Source: CADEED01 sp043747875 (lineage in GTDB: Bacteria > Pseudomonadota > Gammaproteobacteria > Steroidobacterales > Steroidobacteraceae). From it: a stretch of DNA of 64,000 bases. The DNA lies in assembly GCA_043747875.1 (NCBI GenBank), contig JAYTOI010000045.1, positions 14,806 to 78,805 on the forward strand, read 5' to 3'. Positions 9,566-19,530 of this stretch are shown here, piece after piece (the first letter of the stretch is position 1; each line of letters opens with the position of its first letter). The notes under the pieces were generated by a model. The model worked only from the letters and a program-made list of their open reading frames with translations. It had not been told where the DNA came from and did no database searches. Both the position numbers and the translations under genes were made by a program.

Positions 9566-10462
9566 TCATCGGTCAATCACCGCGTGAGGCGAAGACCGCA
9601 TTCGCAGCCACGCATCGCCGAAAACCGCGGCGAGCACCACGGCCAACCCGAGATAGAACTGTGCATCGAGCTCGCGCTCTTCACCCAGGAAGAGCGCCGC
9701 GATCGACACGGCGTACAGCGGTTCGAGGTTGAGGGCGAGCTGCGTCGTGAACGCGGACAGGTGCCGCAGTGCGGCCAGCGATACCGCGTAGGGAATGATC
9801 GTGCAGAGAACGGCCAGCACGGCGAGCCATGCCCCGTCTTGAACGCCGGGCAGCACGGGCACTGTCGCGTGCGAGGCCGTGAACGGGAGAATTGCCGCGA
9901 TCAACAGAAAGCCCGCACCAAGCTCGAGCCCGGTGACCGCCAATGCATCGTGCTGGCCCAGAAAACGTTTGTTCAGCGCGATGAACACCGCCGCCAGCGC
10001 CGCGGACATCACGCCCACCCAGAAGCCGGCGTGCATCGAATCGGGGATGCCGCCCACGACCAGGGCGACGCCCGGAATCACCGCGATTCCGAGCATCAGA
10101 TTATGTCGCTCGAAGCGCGTGCCGGTGATCACCGGCTCGATCAGCGCCGTGACCACCGGTGCCAGGGCCATGCAGGTGGCGGCCACCGACGCGTTTGCGA
10201 GCTTCACCGACCCGTAGAAAGCCAGCCAGTGAACGGCCACGACGCAGCCGATGCCGGCATAGATGGCGATGAGGCGGCCGGGGATGCGCACGAGCGCGCG
10301 CCACACGCGTGGGATGCACGCCATGACGACGGTGACTGACAACATGCGCCACCACACGAGTTCGAGCGCCGGAAGGGTTATCAACTTGCCGAGGATGGCG
10401 GTGAAGCCCAATAACACCACGCAGATGTGCAGTTGAACCAGCGCGCGGGTGTGGGGATGCAT
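9566..10462 (-). CDS. EamA/DMT-family membrane transporter
   Basis: This 298-residue protein has about ten hydrophobic segments in the two-fold EamA pattern of the drug/metabolite transporter superfamily. These usually export amino acids or small metabolites. Pointers are the repeat signatures WWRMLSV and EPVITG in the first half and LEPLYAVSIAALFLGEE in the second. The last motif is the usual end of an EamA repeat. No substrate can be assigned. The ATG at 10462 has no clear ribosome site; the sequence before it is AT-rich (ACTAAACTACACCG), so a leaderless or weak start is possible. It lies downstream of the unknown gene at 10636-11952 with 170 bp between them. Confidence 0.9.
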   Translation of the reverse strand: MHPHTRALVQLHICVVLLGFTAILGKLITLPALELVWWRMLSVTVVMACIPRVWRALVRIPGRLIAIYAGIGCVVAVHWLAFYGSVKLANASVAATCMALAPVVTALIEPVITGTRFERHNLMLGIAVIPGVALVVGGIPDSMHAGFWVGVMSAALAAVFIALNKRFLGQHDALAVTGLELGAGFLLIAAILPFTASHATVPVLPGVQDGAWLAVLAVLCTIIPYAVSLAALRHLSAFTTQLALNLEPLYAVSIAALFLGEERELDAQFYLGLAVVLAAVFGDAWLRMRSSPHAVIDR

Positions 10463-10477
10463 CGGTGTAGTTTAGTG

Positions 10478-10501
10478 TCACGGTCGCGTTCACGGTCGCG
10501 T
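10478..10501. repeat. Two tandem copies of a 12-bp unit
   Basis: The 12-bp unit TCACGGTCGCGT occurs twice head to tail in the 173-bp gap before the DMT transporter gene, and a further partial copy (GCGTCACGG) follows. No gene is supported in this gap. Repeats of this kind can be paired protein-binding sites or simple slippage products; nothing here decides between them. Confidence 0.5.
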
Positions 10502-10635
10502 GCGTCACGGCGTTCGCAAGGCCACAGAAACCCGGCGCGCTGCGCGAGTACGTCATGCCGAGAAACGCGCGGACCGCCGCGCGTGCGGTCGTACTGCTGG
10601 AACGCGCGCATGTGCGGGCCACCGCACCGCAGTAG

Positions 10636-11952
10636 CTAGTGGAAGAAGTACAGGCGTGGGTTGCTCTTAGTCCGGGCCTGCGTCGCGACCACAGCCCGCT
10701 CGAGCGGGTCCCACTCGAATGCTTTGCCGGTCAATGGGTCGCGAAGCCCGGTGCCGGCGACCCGGGCGGGGATTGCCGGCGCGGGCACCGCGTCCGCGCG
10801 CAGCTGCGCGGCGAGCATCGCGGCGCGTCGCCAGGTCTCGACCGCGGCGACCCGCACTGGATAGGCCATCGACGAAGCCACGAGTCGCGGCTTTTTTCCC
10901 AGCGTCTCCTGCGCGGTCAGGTAGTTCTCGAGCGGCACTTCGAAGGCCTGCGCCACGTCGGCGTACTGCCGCGCCATGGTGCGCACCATCATGCGCGGTG
11001 GAAAGATGCCGCTGCTGATCTTCTCGAGCACTTCTGCGGCCGGCGACCCTGCTTCGCTCAGCACCGACGGTTCGCCTATCGGGTGCTCCATCTCCCGCAC
11101 GACGGAACGCGTGAATTCCAGTTCGCCGGCGTACACGCGCCACATCGACCGCTCCGGCGCCGACATGGGCCGTCGCCACGCGTCCGGCAGCGCGTCGCCC
11201 ACGTGCGCGGGCGGCAGTGCGCGCAGGACCAGGCAGCCGAGGAAGAAATGCTGGCGGATTGCGGCCACCGCGATCATCTTGGCGATCAGGTCGTCCGCGG
11301 ACTCCTGCGCCATGCGCCAGAACGACAGGTCGGCCTCGAGTTGCGCGCGGATGGTGGCGACGTCCGCCGTGCGCGCGAAGTCCCGCATCCGGATGAAGTA
11401 CCGCCGCTGCGCCGCGAGTATGGCCACCCAGGGCGGCACCGGGCTGTGCAATTCGGATCGCACCGTCGCGTAGTAACCGGAGTGGCGCAGCAGCCGCTCG
11501 TAGCGCGCGAGCAGCAGCAAATCGCACCGGGACCACGCCGGCACAGGCCCGAGCGCCTCGAATGCCGTGCGACACCCGATCTGTTTGTCGACCTTGCACG
11601 CCGCGAGCACGTCATCGAGCTGCGCGCTTTGCAGCTGCTCGAAATCGAGGCCGTCCGCGAGCGGATCCGGCGCTGAGCGCCCACCCAGGTTGAACTCCGC
11701 CAACCAGGCCAGCCGCTCCGCGCCGGCCCGCGCCGGGTCGACGTCCATCGCGGCCTGAAAGCCCCATAGATAGATGTAGGCGTTGTCGGTGTCGGGGACG
11801 CGCGGTCGCTCGGCCAGCACCCGCGCCAGGCGCCGCTCCGCCGAGGACGGTCGATCCAGGCGCCAGTGCATGAAGATCGCGCTCATGACGGCCAGCGTCG
11901 CCGCGACCAGCACGCCGATGCCGATCGGCCAGAGTAGTTTGCTTGCCTTCAT
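10636..11952 (-). CDS. Membrane-anchored protein of unknown function
   Basis: This 438-residue protein has one N-terminal membrane segment (PIGIGVLVAATLAVMSAIF) after MKASKLLW, followed by a long soluble and mostly helical domain that should face the periplasm. A DNAYIYLWGF stretch follows near residue 56. The body contains several Trp and Cys residues and a C-terminal piece reading RDPLTGKAFEWD. That last motif resembles the ends of uncharacterised proteins in related proteobacteria, from memory only. No catalytic signature is seen. It is divergent from the HExxH peptidase-like gene that begins 41 bp away. Confidence 0.8.
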   Translation of the reverse strand: MKASKLLWPIGIGVLVAATLAVMSAIFMHWRLDRPSSAERRLARVLAERPRVPDTDNAYIYLWGFQAAMDVDPARAGAERLAWLAEFNLGGRSAPDPLADGLDFEQLQSAQLDDVLAACKVDKQIGCRTAFEALGPVPAWSRCDLLLLARYERLLRHSGYYATVRSELHSPVPPWVAILAAQRRYFIRMRDFARTADVATIRAQLEADLSFWRMAQESADDLIAKMIAVAAIRQHFFLGCLVLRALPPAHVGDALPDAWRRPMSAPERSMWRVYAGELEFTRSVVREMEHPIGEPSVLSEAGSPAAEVLEKISSGIFPPRMMVRTMARQYADVAQAFEVPLENYLTAQETLGKKPRLVASSMAYPVRVAAVETWRRAAMLAAQLRADAVPAPAIPARVAGTGLRDPLTGKAFEWDPLERAVVATQARTKSNPRLYFFH

Positions 11953-11993
11953 GCCGGGTTGGGATTTAACTCCATTGTCCGCAGGGAGTCTCC

Positions 11994-13592
11994 ATGAAAA
12001 GAACGGTCACCGCCGCCGCACTGCTGCTCGCATTCCTGGCAAACACGCCCGATGCCGCCGAGCCGCGCATCGGCAAATTCGTGCGCTACGACGCGGGCGA
12101 CTTCACCATCGTGACGTCGCGCGGCGCCAGCCAGGCGCGCCAGTTCGTCGGGGACCTGCGCAAGTTCCGCATCACGCTCGAGAAGGTGCTCGCCAAGAGC
12201 GCCACCAACAACCAGTTCCCGACCACCATCGTGGTCGTGAGCGCGCGCGACTGGACCAACTACCTGCAGCCGCGCCAGGGCGTCGCCGGCTGGTTCCAAT
12301 CCGTTCCGTTCGCCAACTACATCACGATCAATGGCGATGGCCAGCCGGAGGAAGCGGCCCACATCATCTTCCACGAGTACACGCACTACTTCCTGGCCTC
12401 GCAGTTCTCCGGCGAGCACCCACCGTGGTTCAGCGAGGGCTTGGCCGAGTTCATGGGGTACACATCGTTCAGCAGGATCAAGGGAATGGCGGTCGTGCAG
12501 ATTCCGATGTTCCACGTCGACGGGATACGTCACGGCAACTGGATCCCGTTCGAGAGACTCATCAAGGTGGATCACGACTCGCCGGAGTACCAGTCGCACA
12601 AGCTGGCGGATTCGTTCTATGCCCAATCCTGGCTCACGATGCACTACGGTCTGCTCGAGAACCGTGAATTCCGCACACAGATATTTACGTACCTGAACCA
12701 GCTCAATTCGTTGCACCCGCACGAGGAAGCCGTGCGCAATTCATTCGGCACCGACCTCACGGCCGTCGACAAGCTGCTGCGCGCGTACTCGCGCAGTTCG
12801 AAGATTGGAGGCGGCGGCGTGAACATCGGCGAGATCCCGCCGGTGACGCTGCCCGTAGGCGAGCCGGTGGCCGAGAACGACGCGTACGCCATCCTCATCA
12901 ACCTCATGCTCGAGACACGGCTCGCGCCCGCGCGCATCCGGCCGCTCGTCGACGCACTCGTCCACCGCGAGCCGAAATCCGCGCGGGTCGCAGTGCTGAG
13001 CGCGCGGCTCGCGGCCGCCGAGCAGAACCAGGCGGGGTTCGCCGAGGCCGTCGCCGAAGCCGAGTCGGCGCTCACGTCGGGCGACTGGCTCGCGCGTCGC
13101 GATCTGGCCAACGTACTCCTGCGCAACGCGACCGAGTCCGGGTCGTCGCGCACGTCCGAGGACGAGAAGCGCGACTTGGAACGTGCGCACAAGTGGTTCG
13201 GCGAGGCGATTGCCCACAACAATCAGGACGTGCTGGCGCTGTGGGGCTTCGGCACCGCCGCGACGCGCCTCGAGAAGAACCTCGAGATGGCCGAGGAGGC
13301 ATTGGTGGCGGCTTACGAGCTCGCGCCCGCGAGCGCGGACATCGCCGTCTCGCTCGCCAATCTCAACGGTCGGCGCAACAAGCCAGACCTGATGGTGCCC
13401 TATCTACAGGATGCGATCCGCTATTCGACCAACCTCGGCATGCGGCGCTGGGCGGCGGAAACGCTGCTCGAACTGCGCAAGTTCCTGGCCGAGCGCGATG
13501 CCGTCGAGGCGCAGAACAAGGCGCAGCGCGAGGCATACGAGAAGCTGCTCGCGGACTACGAAAAGCAGTACGGGAAGAAAAAGAAAAAATAG
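11994..13592 (+). CDS. Secreted HExxH peptidase-like protein with TPR-type tail
   Basis: This 532-residue protein starts with a Sec signal peptide (MKRTVTAAALLLAFLA, cut near DAAEP). The zinc-protease motif HEYTH (H127, E128, H131) is followed by WFSEGLAEFMGY, which supplies the third ligand Glu. This is the arrangement of MA-clan peptidase-like proteins such as the DUF1570 group. The second half is Ala-rich helical repeat, probably TPR, ending in a Lys-rich tail (KKKKK). The start has AGGGAG about 8 bases upstream. It is probably a periplasmic or cell-surface metalloprotease; the substrate is unknown. Confidence 0.8.
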   Translation: MKRTVTAAALLLAFLANTPDAAEPRIGKFVRYDAGDFTIVTSRGASQARQFVGDLRKFRITLEKVLAKSATNNQFPTTIVVVSARDWTNYLQPRQGVAGWFQSVPFANYITINGDGQPEEAAHIIFHEYTHYFLASQFSGEHPPWFSEGLAEFMGYTSFSRIKGMAVVQIPMFHVDGIRHGNWIPFERLIKVDHDSPEYQSHKLADSFYAQSWLTMHYGLLENREFRTQIFTYLNQLNSLHPHEEAVRNSFGTDLTAVDKLLRAYSRSSKIGGGGVNIGEIPPVTLPVGEPVAENDAYAILINLMLETRLAPARIRPLVDALVHREPKSARVAVLSARLAAAEQNQAGFAEAVAEAESALTSGDWLARRDLANVLLRNATESGSSRTSEDEKRDLERAHKWFGEAIAHNNQDVLALWGFGTAATRLEKNLEMAEEALVAAYELAPASADIAVSLANLNGRRNKPDLMVPYLQDAIRYSTNLGMRRWAAETLLELRKFLAERDAVEAQNKAQREAYEKLLADYEKQYGKKKKK

Positions 13593-13621
13593 CGCCCGAC
13601 GCGCGGGCCGATCAGGCCTAA

Positions 13622-14191
13622 CTACTTTTTCTTGCCCAGCAGCTGATCGATCACGTTGCCGCGATCGCGATCGGGGGCGCCGGTGACGCCGGCGCGTTGC
13701 GCCGCGTCGCCCTGGCGCTTGCCGCTGCCGTGCTGATTGTATGGATCGAACCCACCGCCCTGGTCGCGGCCTGACTTTTCTGGCTTGAGCGCCAGGCTGG
13801 GCGGCTGATCTTCGACCTGCAGGTCGGCGATGGAGAGACGCTTGAGCGCGGCGGTCTGACTGAGCGCGGCGAACTCGCCGGTGGCGATCGCGAAGTCCCA
13901 CACCGCCACGCCGCGATCGTCGTGCTTGACACGACCCGCCGGACGCTCGGCGGGACGGCTGGTCGGCCACATGGATTTCGCTTCGGGTTTGCTGGCGCGG
14001 GCGCCTGCACTGGAGCCGGAGAGATGCTCGTACTCGCGCTCTTCTTTTTCGGCGCGCTGCAGTCGCATGGACTTCAGTCGCACGGTGGTGCTCTCGATGC
14101 TGAAGCCGCCCGAATCGGATGGCGACGGCATCGGCGCGCCGTCGTGACGGCTGCTGACTTGCTCGTGCGGTGGTTTGCGATGGTCTGGCAT
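13622..14191 (-). CDS. Hydrophilic conserved protein, function unknown
   Basis: About 189 residues from the ATG at 14191 (MPDHRKPPH); a longer frame reaches 14281 but adds a less plausible N-terminus. The protein is highly charged and probably disordered except for a central segment (GVAVWDFAIATGEF) followed by a short helix pair. It ends in a Lys run. It has no signal peptide or membrane segment. It converges on the peptidase gene to its left. No family is recognised. Confidence 0.6.
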   Translation of the reverse strand: MPDHRKPPHEQVSSRHDGAPMPSPSDSGGFSIESTTVRLKSMRLQRAEKEEREYEHLSGSSAGARASKPEAKSMWPTSRPAERPAGRVKHDDRGVAVWDFAIATGEFAALSQTAALKRLSIADLQVEDQPPSLALKPEKSGRDQGGGFDPYNQHGSGKRQGDAAQRAGVTGAPDRDRGNVIDQLLGKKK

Positions 14192-14313
14192 GTCAGTGAT
14201 CCAATTGAACCCGTGCTCTCTCACAGACTGTTGTCGGCGCGAATCGCTCCCGATTGAACCGCAAAAGTGGATCGACTTCACACATTGTCGTCAGGCGGCG
14301 ACGTAGACGCGCT

Positions 14314-14721
14314 TCAGCGGCGCGTACGGTCGGCACGCGCGACGCGCCAGTCGCCGTCATAACGCCGGAATTCGACGCGCAGCCGTTCGCGGTCCGCGCC
14401 GCCCGAGGCCAGCGAGGTGACCGTCACATCCGCCTGCGCCATCCCATCGGCTGGAAATTCGAGATCGTCGACGTCGACGATCAACTCGATCTTCGGGTTC
14501 ATGAGGAAATATCCGCGCAGGAAATCGCGCAGCTGGTTTTTGTCAAAACCGCGCGCGTCGGTGTAATCGTCGGCGACGAACGCGAGCACGTCGGATGCAT
14601 CGCGCGCCTCCGCCGCTTCTTCGGCGCGCGCGAGCAGCTCGTGAACTTTCTCTTCATCGGTCGAGCGCGCTCCGCACGCGCAGATGAGCGTCACGGAAAA
14701 AAGTACGGCGAGAAATTTCAT
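14314..14721 (-). CDS. Small lipoprotein with NTF2-like fold (putative)
   Basis: About 135 residues starting at the ATG at 14721, preceded by TAGGAC. The signal peptide (MKFLAVLFSVTLICAC) has a lipobox with the acylated Cys at 16. The mature part has a helix rich in Glu and Ala, then ASDVLAFVADDYTD and a four-strand pattern ending FRRYDGDWRVA. This layout is typical of NTF2-like or SnoaL-type lipoproteins, often called nuclear transport factor 2 family. An in-frame TTG/ATG pair at 14748-14751 would add ten residues before the signal peptide and is less likely. The substrate is unknown. Confidence 0.7.
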   Translation of the reverse strand: MKFLAVLFSVTLICACGARSTDEEKVHELLARAEEAAEARDASDVLAFVADDYTDARGFDKNQLRDFLRGYFLMNPKIELIVDVDDLEFPADGMAQADVTVTSLASGGADRERLRVEFRRYDGDWRVARADRTRR

Positions 14722-14841
14722 GAGACGTCCTATTGCAGTTGAGTTCATCAAGCCCTATTGTTCGCGCGCGTTGCGGGGTTGGGAACCGGTCGTGACGTCC
14801 AGAAATGGTGCTCCGGACCCAGTTGGAGGTGGACAACTGAA

Positions 14842-15222
14842 ATGAAGAAGCCCGTTCGGTCGAGCGACCAAGAACCTGAGCCCCGTCTTCATACCGTCAA
14901 TCAGTATCTCGAGAAGAATTTTCCCGACTTCTTCGCCGAAGCCCGTTTCCAAGTTGGAAACGACGACTACTTCCTCTACGCCCGCTTCGGCAAATATCTC
15001 GCCAGCTCCATCGAGCATCGGCGCGTCTCCCGCGACAAGATCTACCGTGGCTTCACCGTGCTGAACAAGCTCGCGCGCAAGGCCGAGCGTGATCCGCAGG
15101 TGCGTCACATCCTCGTCAGCGGGCCGCTCGAAGAGCTCGTCGATGAGCCGAAGGCGCGCGCGCTGGCGCTGAAGCGCCTGTCGCCGGTTGCTCAAGGCTA
15201 CCTCGAAGGACTCTGCGAGTAA
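14842..15222 (+). CDS. Small soluble protein of unknown function
   Basis: A 126-residue protein starting at the ATG at 14842, behind a GGAGG-type site. The frame is open for 28 codons further upstream, but that part reads as non-coding. The sequence HTVNQYLEKNFPDF and the following YFLYARFGKYL suggest a compact helical domain of the kind found in small bacterial DUF proteins. It has no signal peptide, so it should be cytoplasmic. It is divergent from the lipoprotein gene and converges on the large membrane protein gene. Confidence 0.65.
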   Translation: MKKPVRSSDQEPEPRLHTVNQYLEKNFPDFFAEARFQVGNDDYFLYARFGKYLASSIEHRRVSRDKIYRGFTVLNKLARKAERDPQVRHILVSGPLEELVDEPKARALALKRLSPVAQGYLEGLCE

Positions 15223-15247
15223 GAGACTAAGAGAGTGGTGCCTCCGC

Positions 15248-18200
15248 TCACCGCCACAGTCCGCCGGTCTTCCACGCCTCGAATGCCATGCGCAGCCAGC
15301 GCACCAGCGCGAACGCCATCCAGCTCGCCCACGCGAAGAACAGCGCGCGATACACCCACATGGGCACCGACCAGATCGTCGGTGCCTCGAGCGGTCCGCT
15401 GGTCTGATCCTGAAACCACGTGAACGTGCGATTGTTCGAACCCGGTCCCGCCACACCCATGTCGGGCGCGGCCAGCAAACCGTTGCGAATCCCGGAGAAC
15501 ACCAGCGCCGCGATCACGATCACCGTGAACAGCGCGAGAAACACCTGCAGTGCATTGAAAGCCGACGCTCGCAGTCCTTCCGCCGGCTTCCACTGCGCGC
15601 GCCAGCGCATCACGAACAGCCACGCGGCGGTCCACGCGAACACCAGCCACGATTGCGTCGACAATCCGACCCCGAGCAGCAGCCACTCGTAAAACCTCAG
15701 CGGCGACCGCGACCACCTCGCGAGCAGCCACGCGACGGCGACGAACACGGCGAGCTCGCCCCAGTAGAGAAATGCCGGCCCGACGCCAACGCCGCTCGCG
15801 AACAGCGGCCAGCGCGACTCTGGCATGGCCACGGTGTGCGTGAGATTGCTCGCCGGTGAGTTGAGATCGACGACGCCCGGATGCGTGCGCATGCCGATCT
15901 CTCCCGGCATTTCCCAATCTACTTCGACGTGGTGCGCGCCCGGCGTCAGCGACAGCGGCAGCTCGCCCTTCTCCGGCCGCAACTGCTGCGGCACGCCGTC
16001 GAAGCGCACCGCCGTCACGCGCGCGTCGGCCGGCAGATCGATGACGTGCCGCCCGCCCTGCGTGCTGCGGTAATCGAACGCGAGCTTCACATCCGAGGTG
16101 CGCTTGCCCACCTGCGTGTACAGCGCGGCCGAATCGATCGCGAGCGTGGTGCCGCGCGCCGCCGCCGGACGCGTGACGTGCACCACCAGCTTCTCACCGG
16201 GCCGCGGGATGAAGCGGAATTCCCATACCGGCGCCTGGACATTCTGCGGCAGCACCGGCGGGAAACCTTCGAACGCCACGTTCCACTGCGGATTCACGAT
16301 GAAGCTCCACACCTCGCCGCGTGCCGCCTCCGCAGGAAGCATCAGCTCGATCGTCTCCGAGCGCGCGAGGCCCGAGTGCCATTGCGTCTGGCCCTGTCCG
16401 GCGCCAAGGCCGACGAGCGCGTTGCCGTTGCGCGTCTCGACGCCCGCGGTCTGCACGGATTCGTTCTGGACCAGCGGCACCTCGACCGAGATCGCCGCGC
16501 GCTGCGGCGCGACGCGCGTCACGTAAGTGTCGAGCGTCCAGTCGAGGTCGAGGTTGAACACCCGGCTCACGCGCACGTACGCCGGAAATTCGCTGCCGGC
16601 GGACAGCGCCGTGCCGATGCGCGACTCCGTCACGCGTGCCAGCTCGACCGCGCCGGCGACGAGGCGTCCTTCGTTGATGCCACTCACCGTCCAGCCGCGC
16701 GCGCTCACGGATATCGCGCGCGGCGACTGCGGGAATGCCAGCGGGATCGAGTCCGTGGCGGCCAGTCGGCCCGTGAGACGAACGGTGTGCGCGCCCGGCG
16801 TCAATGGCACCCACAGCGACGCATCGCCTCCGCGCGCGATCGCGAGTGCGGTGCGGGCATCCAGCGTGACCGCGTCGAGCTGCCAGCGATCGCTGGCGTG
16901 CGGCATCGCGACGGCGATCGACGCCAGCGCGCTCACCTCGAGTGTCACGTCGAGTCGCTCGCCGTCGACGACGACCCGGGCGTTCGTGATCTCCGCGCAC
17001 ATCGGCGCGCAGTCCGGCGCCGCGGTCAACCGCCGCTTGAGCTCTTCGAGCAGTTCGCTGGCGGGTGCGCCCGGCGGCGCCTGCGCCCGCGCGGAGGGCG
17101 AGCCGCCCAGGACGGCAAGGGCGGTTGCGATGACGAACATCGCCAGCGTGCCGGCAAAGCCGGTGCCGCTTCCGGTCGCGGGCGACGCCGCGTCGGGCGT
17201 GGAAGTCGCAGCGGCTGCGGAATCTCCCCGCGGCTGGCGCCAGCGATTGCCGAAGCTCAGCCATGCCAGCCACACGAACAGCGTGAGCAGTGCGATCACG
17301 CCGGTGATGCGCCAGAAGAACAGCGTGACCGGTCCGATGTAGACGAAGCGCACTTCGTCGGCGGCTTCGACCGGCCCCGACCAGCCGAACGAATAGGAGT
17401 TGTAGCGCCACGCCGGAATGCCGGGACCCGCCTGCAGTACCGTACCCGCGGCGTAACGCTGCACGACCTGCAGCGAGTTCAGACCACGGGCCTTGAACTC
17501 GTTTGCGTTCGTGTCGGAGCGCTCCGGCGACGGCAGCGCCGTCGGGGCGGCCGCATCCGCGTATCCCTCCGACGACATCTTTTCGAGCTCCATGTTTGTC
17601 GCCCGCGGCATTTCCAGCGGCATCGACTGGTTCGCGATGTCGGCCTCGATCGGCGGCGCGGCGCGCGCGCCGATGACGGCGAAGTTGAAATAACCCCGTC
17701 CCTCGAGCTGCGGATAGAGCGCGAGACGCACTTGCGTCCACAGGAACGGCAGCAGCGCAAGCGCCAGCACCGCGAAGCTCAAGGAGCGATACGCGTGGGC
17801 GAATTTCTGGAAGCGCCCGTCCGGCGCCGAGCGCGCGATCGCCAGCGCGGCGAGCAGGTTGCCCCATAACCAGATGTATTGCGGCGCTTCCTGATACGTG
17901 AGCAGCAGCGCCAGCGCGGCGATGGCGGCGGGCACGAGGCCCGCGGCCCAATACACGAACACGACTACGACCACGATGCCGAAGACGTTCCACAGTCCCC
18001 AGTTCTCGAGCCACGCGCCCTGAGCATTGTCGGCGCCGGGCGCTGCCAGCAGGCGATGGCCGGCCGGCAGATGGAGCATGCCGGAGACCTGGTCGAAGCG
18101 ACTGTCCCAGCCCGTGGCCGGCATCGCGCCGCCGCCCGTCTGGCGCGCGATGGTAGTTAGATTGACCTGCGGCTGGCGCAGCTCGAGGCCCGCGCGACCG

Positions 18201-19426
18201 TCCCGGCCTTCGGTGACCAGGAGCTGCGTGCCGTTCTGCGTGGCGCTCGCCAGCGCATAGGGCGCGCGCATGTCGAGCCGCCAGTCGCGGCGCAGCGTGC
18301 CCTGGATGGAGTCGACGACGGTGAAACCGCCGTGATCGAAGTCGAGCCACAGGTTGCGCGCGAGCTGCAGCCGGTTGTCGTCGGCATTCGCGAGCCCGCG
18401 GCTGCGCTCGACGACGCGCAGCGTGCTGTCTTCAGTCATGCGGAATGCGGGCAGTTGCCGCCACTCGGGCGGCACGTTGGCTTGCGCGGGATCGATGCCG
18501 TCGGCGCCCTCGGCCGCGGCCACGCGCAATACGTCGTTCGCCGCGAAACTCCAGATCTCGTCGCGGGCCCACTTGCCGCCGCCGGCCTTGGGACGCGCGA
18601 GCTCTGTCGCGACGCCCGTGCCGCGCGCCTGCAGCAGGATCTCGTGGCTGCCGGCGCGCACCTGCACGCGCAGAGTGCCATCACGCTCGAGGCGCGCGGG
18701 CAGCGCGCCGGTGAGGCTCACGGGCGTGAATCCATCGGGCAGCGCGCGCGCCAGCAGCTCCTCGCGCGCGTCGCCGGCGACGTTGAGACGGATGCGCGTC
18801 AGTAGTTGGGCGGGCACGTCGTCGCGCAACAGCCGGTAGACCTGCACTTCCATGGCCGCGGGCTGCTCCGCGCTGCGCCGCTTGCCCAGCCTCACCGCGG
18901 TGCCGGGACGCTCGGGCTGGACGACGCGCTGGCCGTCGACGGTGAGGTCGACGATGGCCGTGGTGCCGGGCAACGGCAGCGCCTCGGGCCGGGCGCTCCA
19001 TTCGAAGCGGCCTGAAATGCTGTAACTGCCGGGCTTCAGCAGTAATCGTGGCGTATCGTCGCCCGCGACTACCGGTGCGGGGGAGCCATTCAATCGCACG
19101 TCGCGCGGCCAGTGCTCGCGGTCGCCGGGCAGGTCCACCCAGCTCTGCGCGTACACCTGCCAGCGCTGCGAGAAAGTGCCGCCGTCGGCATTCACGGCGA
19201 GCGCGAGCCGCTCGGGCCAGATGCAGCGGTAGTACTGCTGTGGCACGGGCTCACCGGCCGAGAGACCGGCGTTGGCGAGGAACGGGCAATGGCGGAATTC
19301 CTCGCCCTTCAGCACCCAGCCCTGCCAGTCGCGCAGGGCGGGGGGAATGCCTTCCTGCGCCAGCGTCAGCGTCGCGCCCATCGTGGTGAGCACCAGAAGC
19401 CAAGTCGCCGCAATATGTTTGCGCAT
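15248..19426 (-). CDS. Very large multi-domain envelope membrane protein
   Basis: This 1392-residue protein starts at MRKHIAATW with a signal peptide. Residues ~30-470 are a periplasmic beta-rich region (LLLKPGSYSISGRFEW). Membrane segments lie at ~475-565 and ~697-725. A second signal-like helix (LAMFVIATALAVLGG, ending ARAQ) at ~750-775 leads into another periplasmic beta region with similar wording (LWVPLTPGAHTVRLTGRL). A last cluster of helices lies at ~1215-1385. It looks like two copies of one periplasm-plus-membrane plan joined in one chain. It is transcribed away from the S41 peptidase gene. No named family fits; a role in envelope or export is inference. Confidence 0.75.
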   Translation of the reverse strand: MRKHIAATWLLVLTTMGATLTLAQEGIPPALRDWQGWVLKGEEFRHCPFLANAGLSAGEPVPQQYYRCIWPERLALAVNADGGTFSQRWQVYAQSWVDLPGDREHWPRDVRLNGSPAPVVAGDDTPRLLLKPGSYSISGRFEWSARPEALPLPGTTAIVDLTVDGQRVVQPERPGTAVRLGKRRSAEQPAAMEVQVYRLLRDDVPAQLLTRIRLNVAGDAREELLARALPDGFTPVSLTGALPARLERDGTLRVQVRAGSHEILLQARGTGVATELARPKAGGGKWARDEIWSFAANDVLRVAAAEGADGIDPAQANVPPEWRQLPAFRMTEDSTLRVVERSRGLANADDNRLQLARNLWLDFDHGGFTVVDSIQGTLRRDWRLDMRAPYALASATQNGTQLLVTEGRDGRAGLELRQPQVNLTTIARQTGGGAMPATGWDSRFDQVSGMLHLPAGHRLLAAPGADNAQGAWLENWGLWNVFGIVVVVVFVYWAAGLVPAAIAALALLLTYQEAPQYIWLWGNLLAALAIARSAPDGRFQKFAHAYRSLSFAVLALALLPFLWTQVRLALYPQLEGRGYFNFAVIGARAAPPIEADIANQSMPLEMPRATNMELEKMSSEGYADAAAPTALPSPERSDTNANEFKARGLNSLQVVQRYAAGTVLQAGPGIPAWRYNSYSFGWSGPVEAADEVRFVYIGPVTLFFWRITGVIALLTLFVWLAWLSFGNRWRQPRGDSAAAATSTPDAASPATGSGTGFAGTLAMFVIATALAVLGGSPSARAQAPPGAPASELLEELKRRLTAAPDCAPMCAEITNARVVVDGERLDVTLEVSALASIAVAMPHASDRWQLDAVTLDARTALAIARGGDASLWVPLTPGAHTVRLTGRLAATDSIPLAFPQSPRAISVSARGWTVSGINEGRLVAGAVELARVTESRIGTALSAGSEFPAYVRVSRVFNLDLDWTLDTYVTRVAPQRAAISVEVPLVQNESVQTAGVETRNGNALVGLGAGQGQTQWHSGLARSETIELMLPAEAARGEVWSFIVNPQWNVAFEGFPPVLPQNVQAPVWEFRFIPRPGEKLVVHVTRPAAARGTTLAIDSAALYTQVGKRTSDVKLAFDYRSTQGGRHVIDLPADARVTAVRFDGVPQQLRPEKGELPLSLTPGAHHVEVDWEMPGEIGMRTHPGVVDLNSPASNLTHTVAMPESRWPLFASGVGVGPAFLYWGELAVFVAVAWLLARWSRSPLRFYEWLLLGVGLSTQSWLVFAWTAAWLFVMRWRAQWKPAEGLRASAFNALQVFLALFTVIVIAALVFSGIRNGLLAAPDMGVAGPGSNNRTFTWFQDQTSGPLEAPTIWSVPMWVYRALFFAWASWMAFALVRWLRMAFEAWKTGGLWR

Positions 19427-19530
19427 CGCAGTCTCCGCTATGTCGTCTGAGTCTAACAACGCTGGGAAGATCGATATCGGGCTGAACGAGCGTCTTCGAC
19501 GGGTCGCGCGGCACGCGCTATCCTTGCCGC

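Noticed and set aside
15881..17869. 662-codon plus-strand open frame
   Set aside because: It is antisense to the large envelope protein, full of Arg and His, with no motif or ribosome site.
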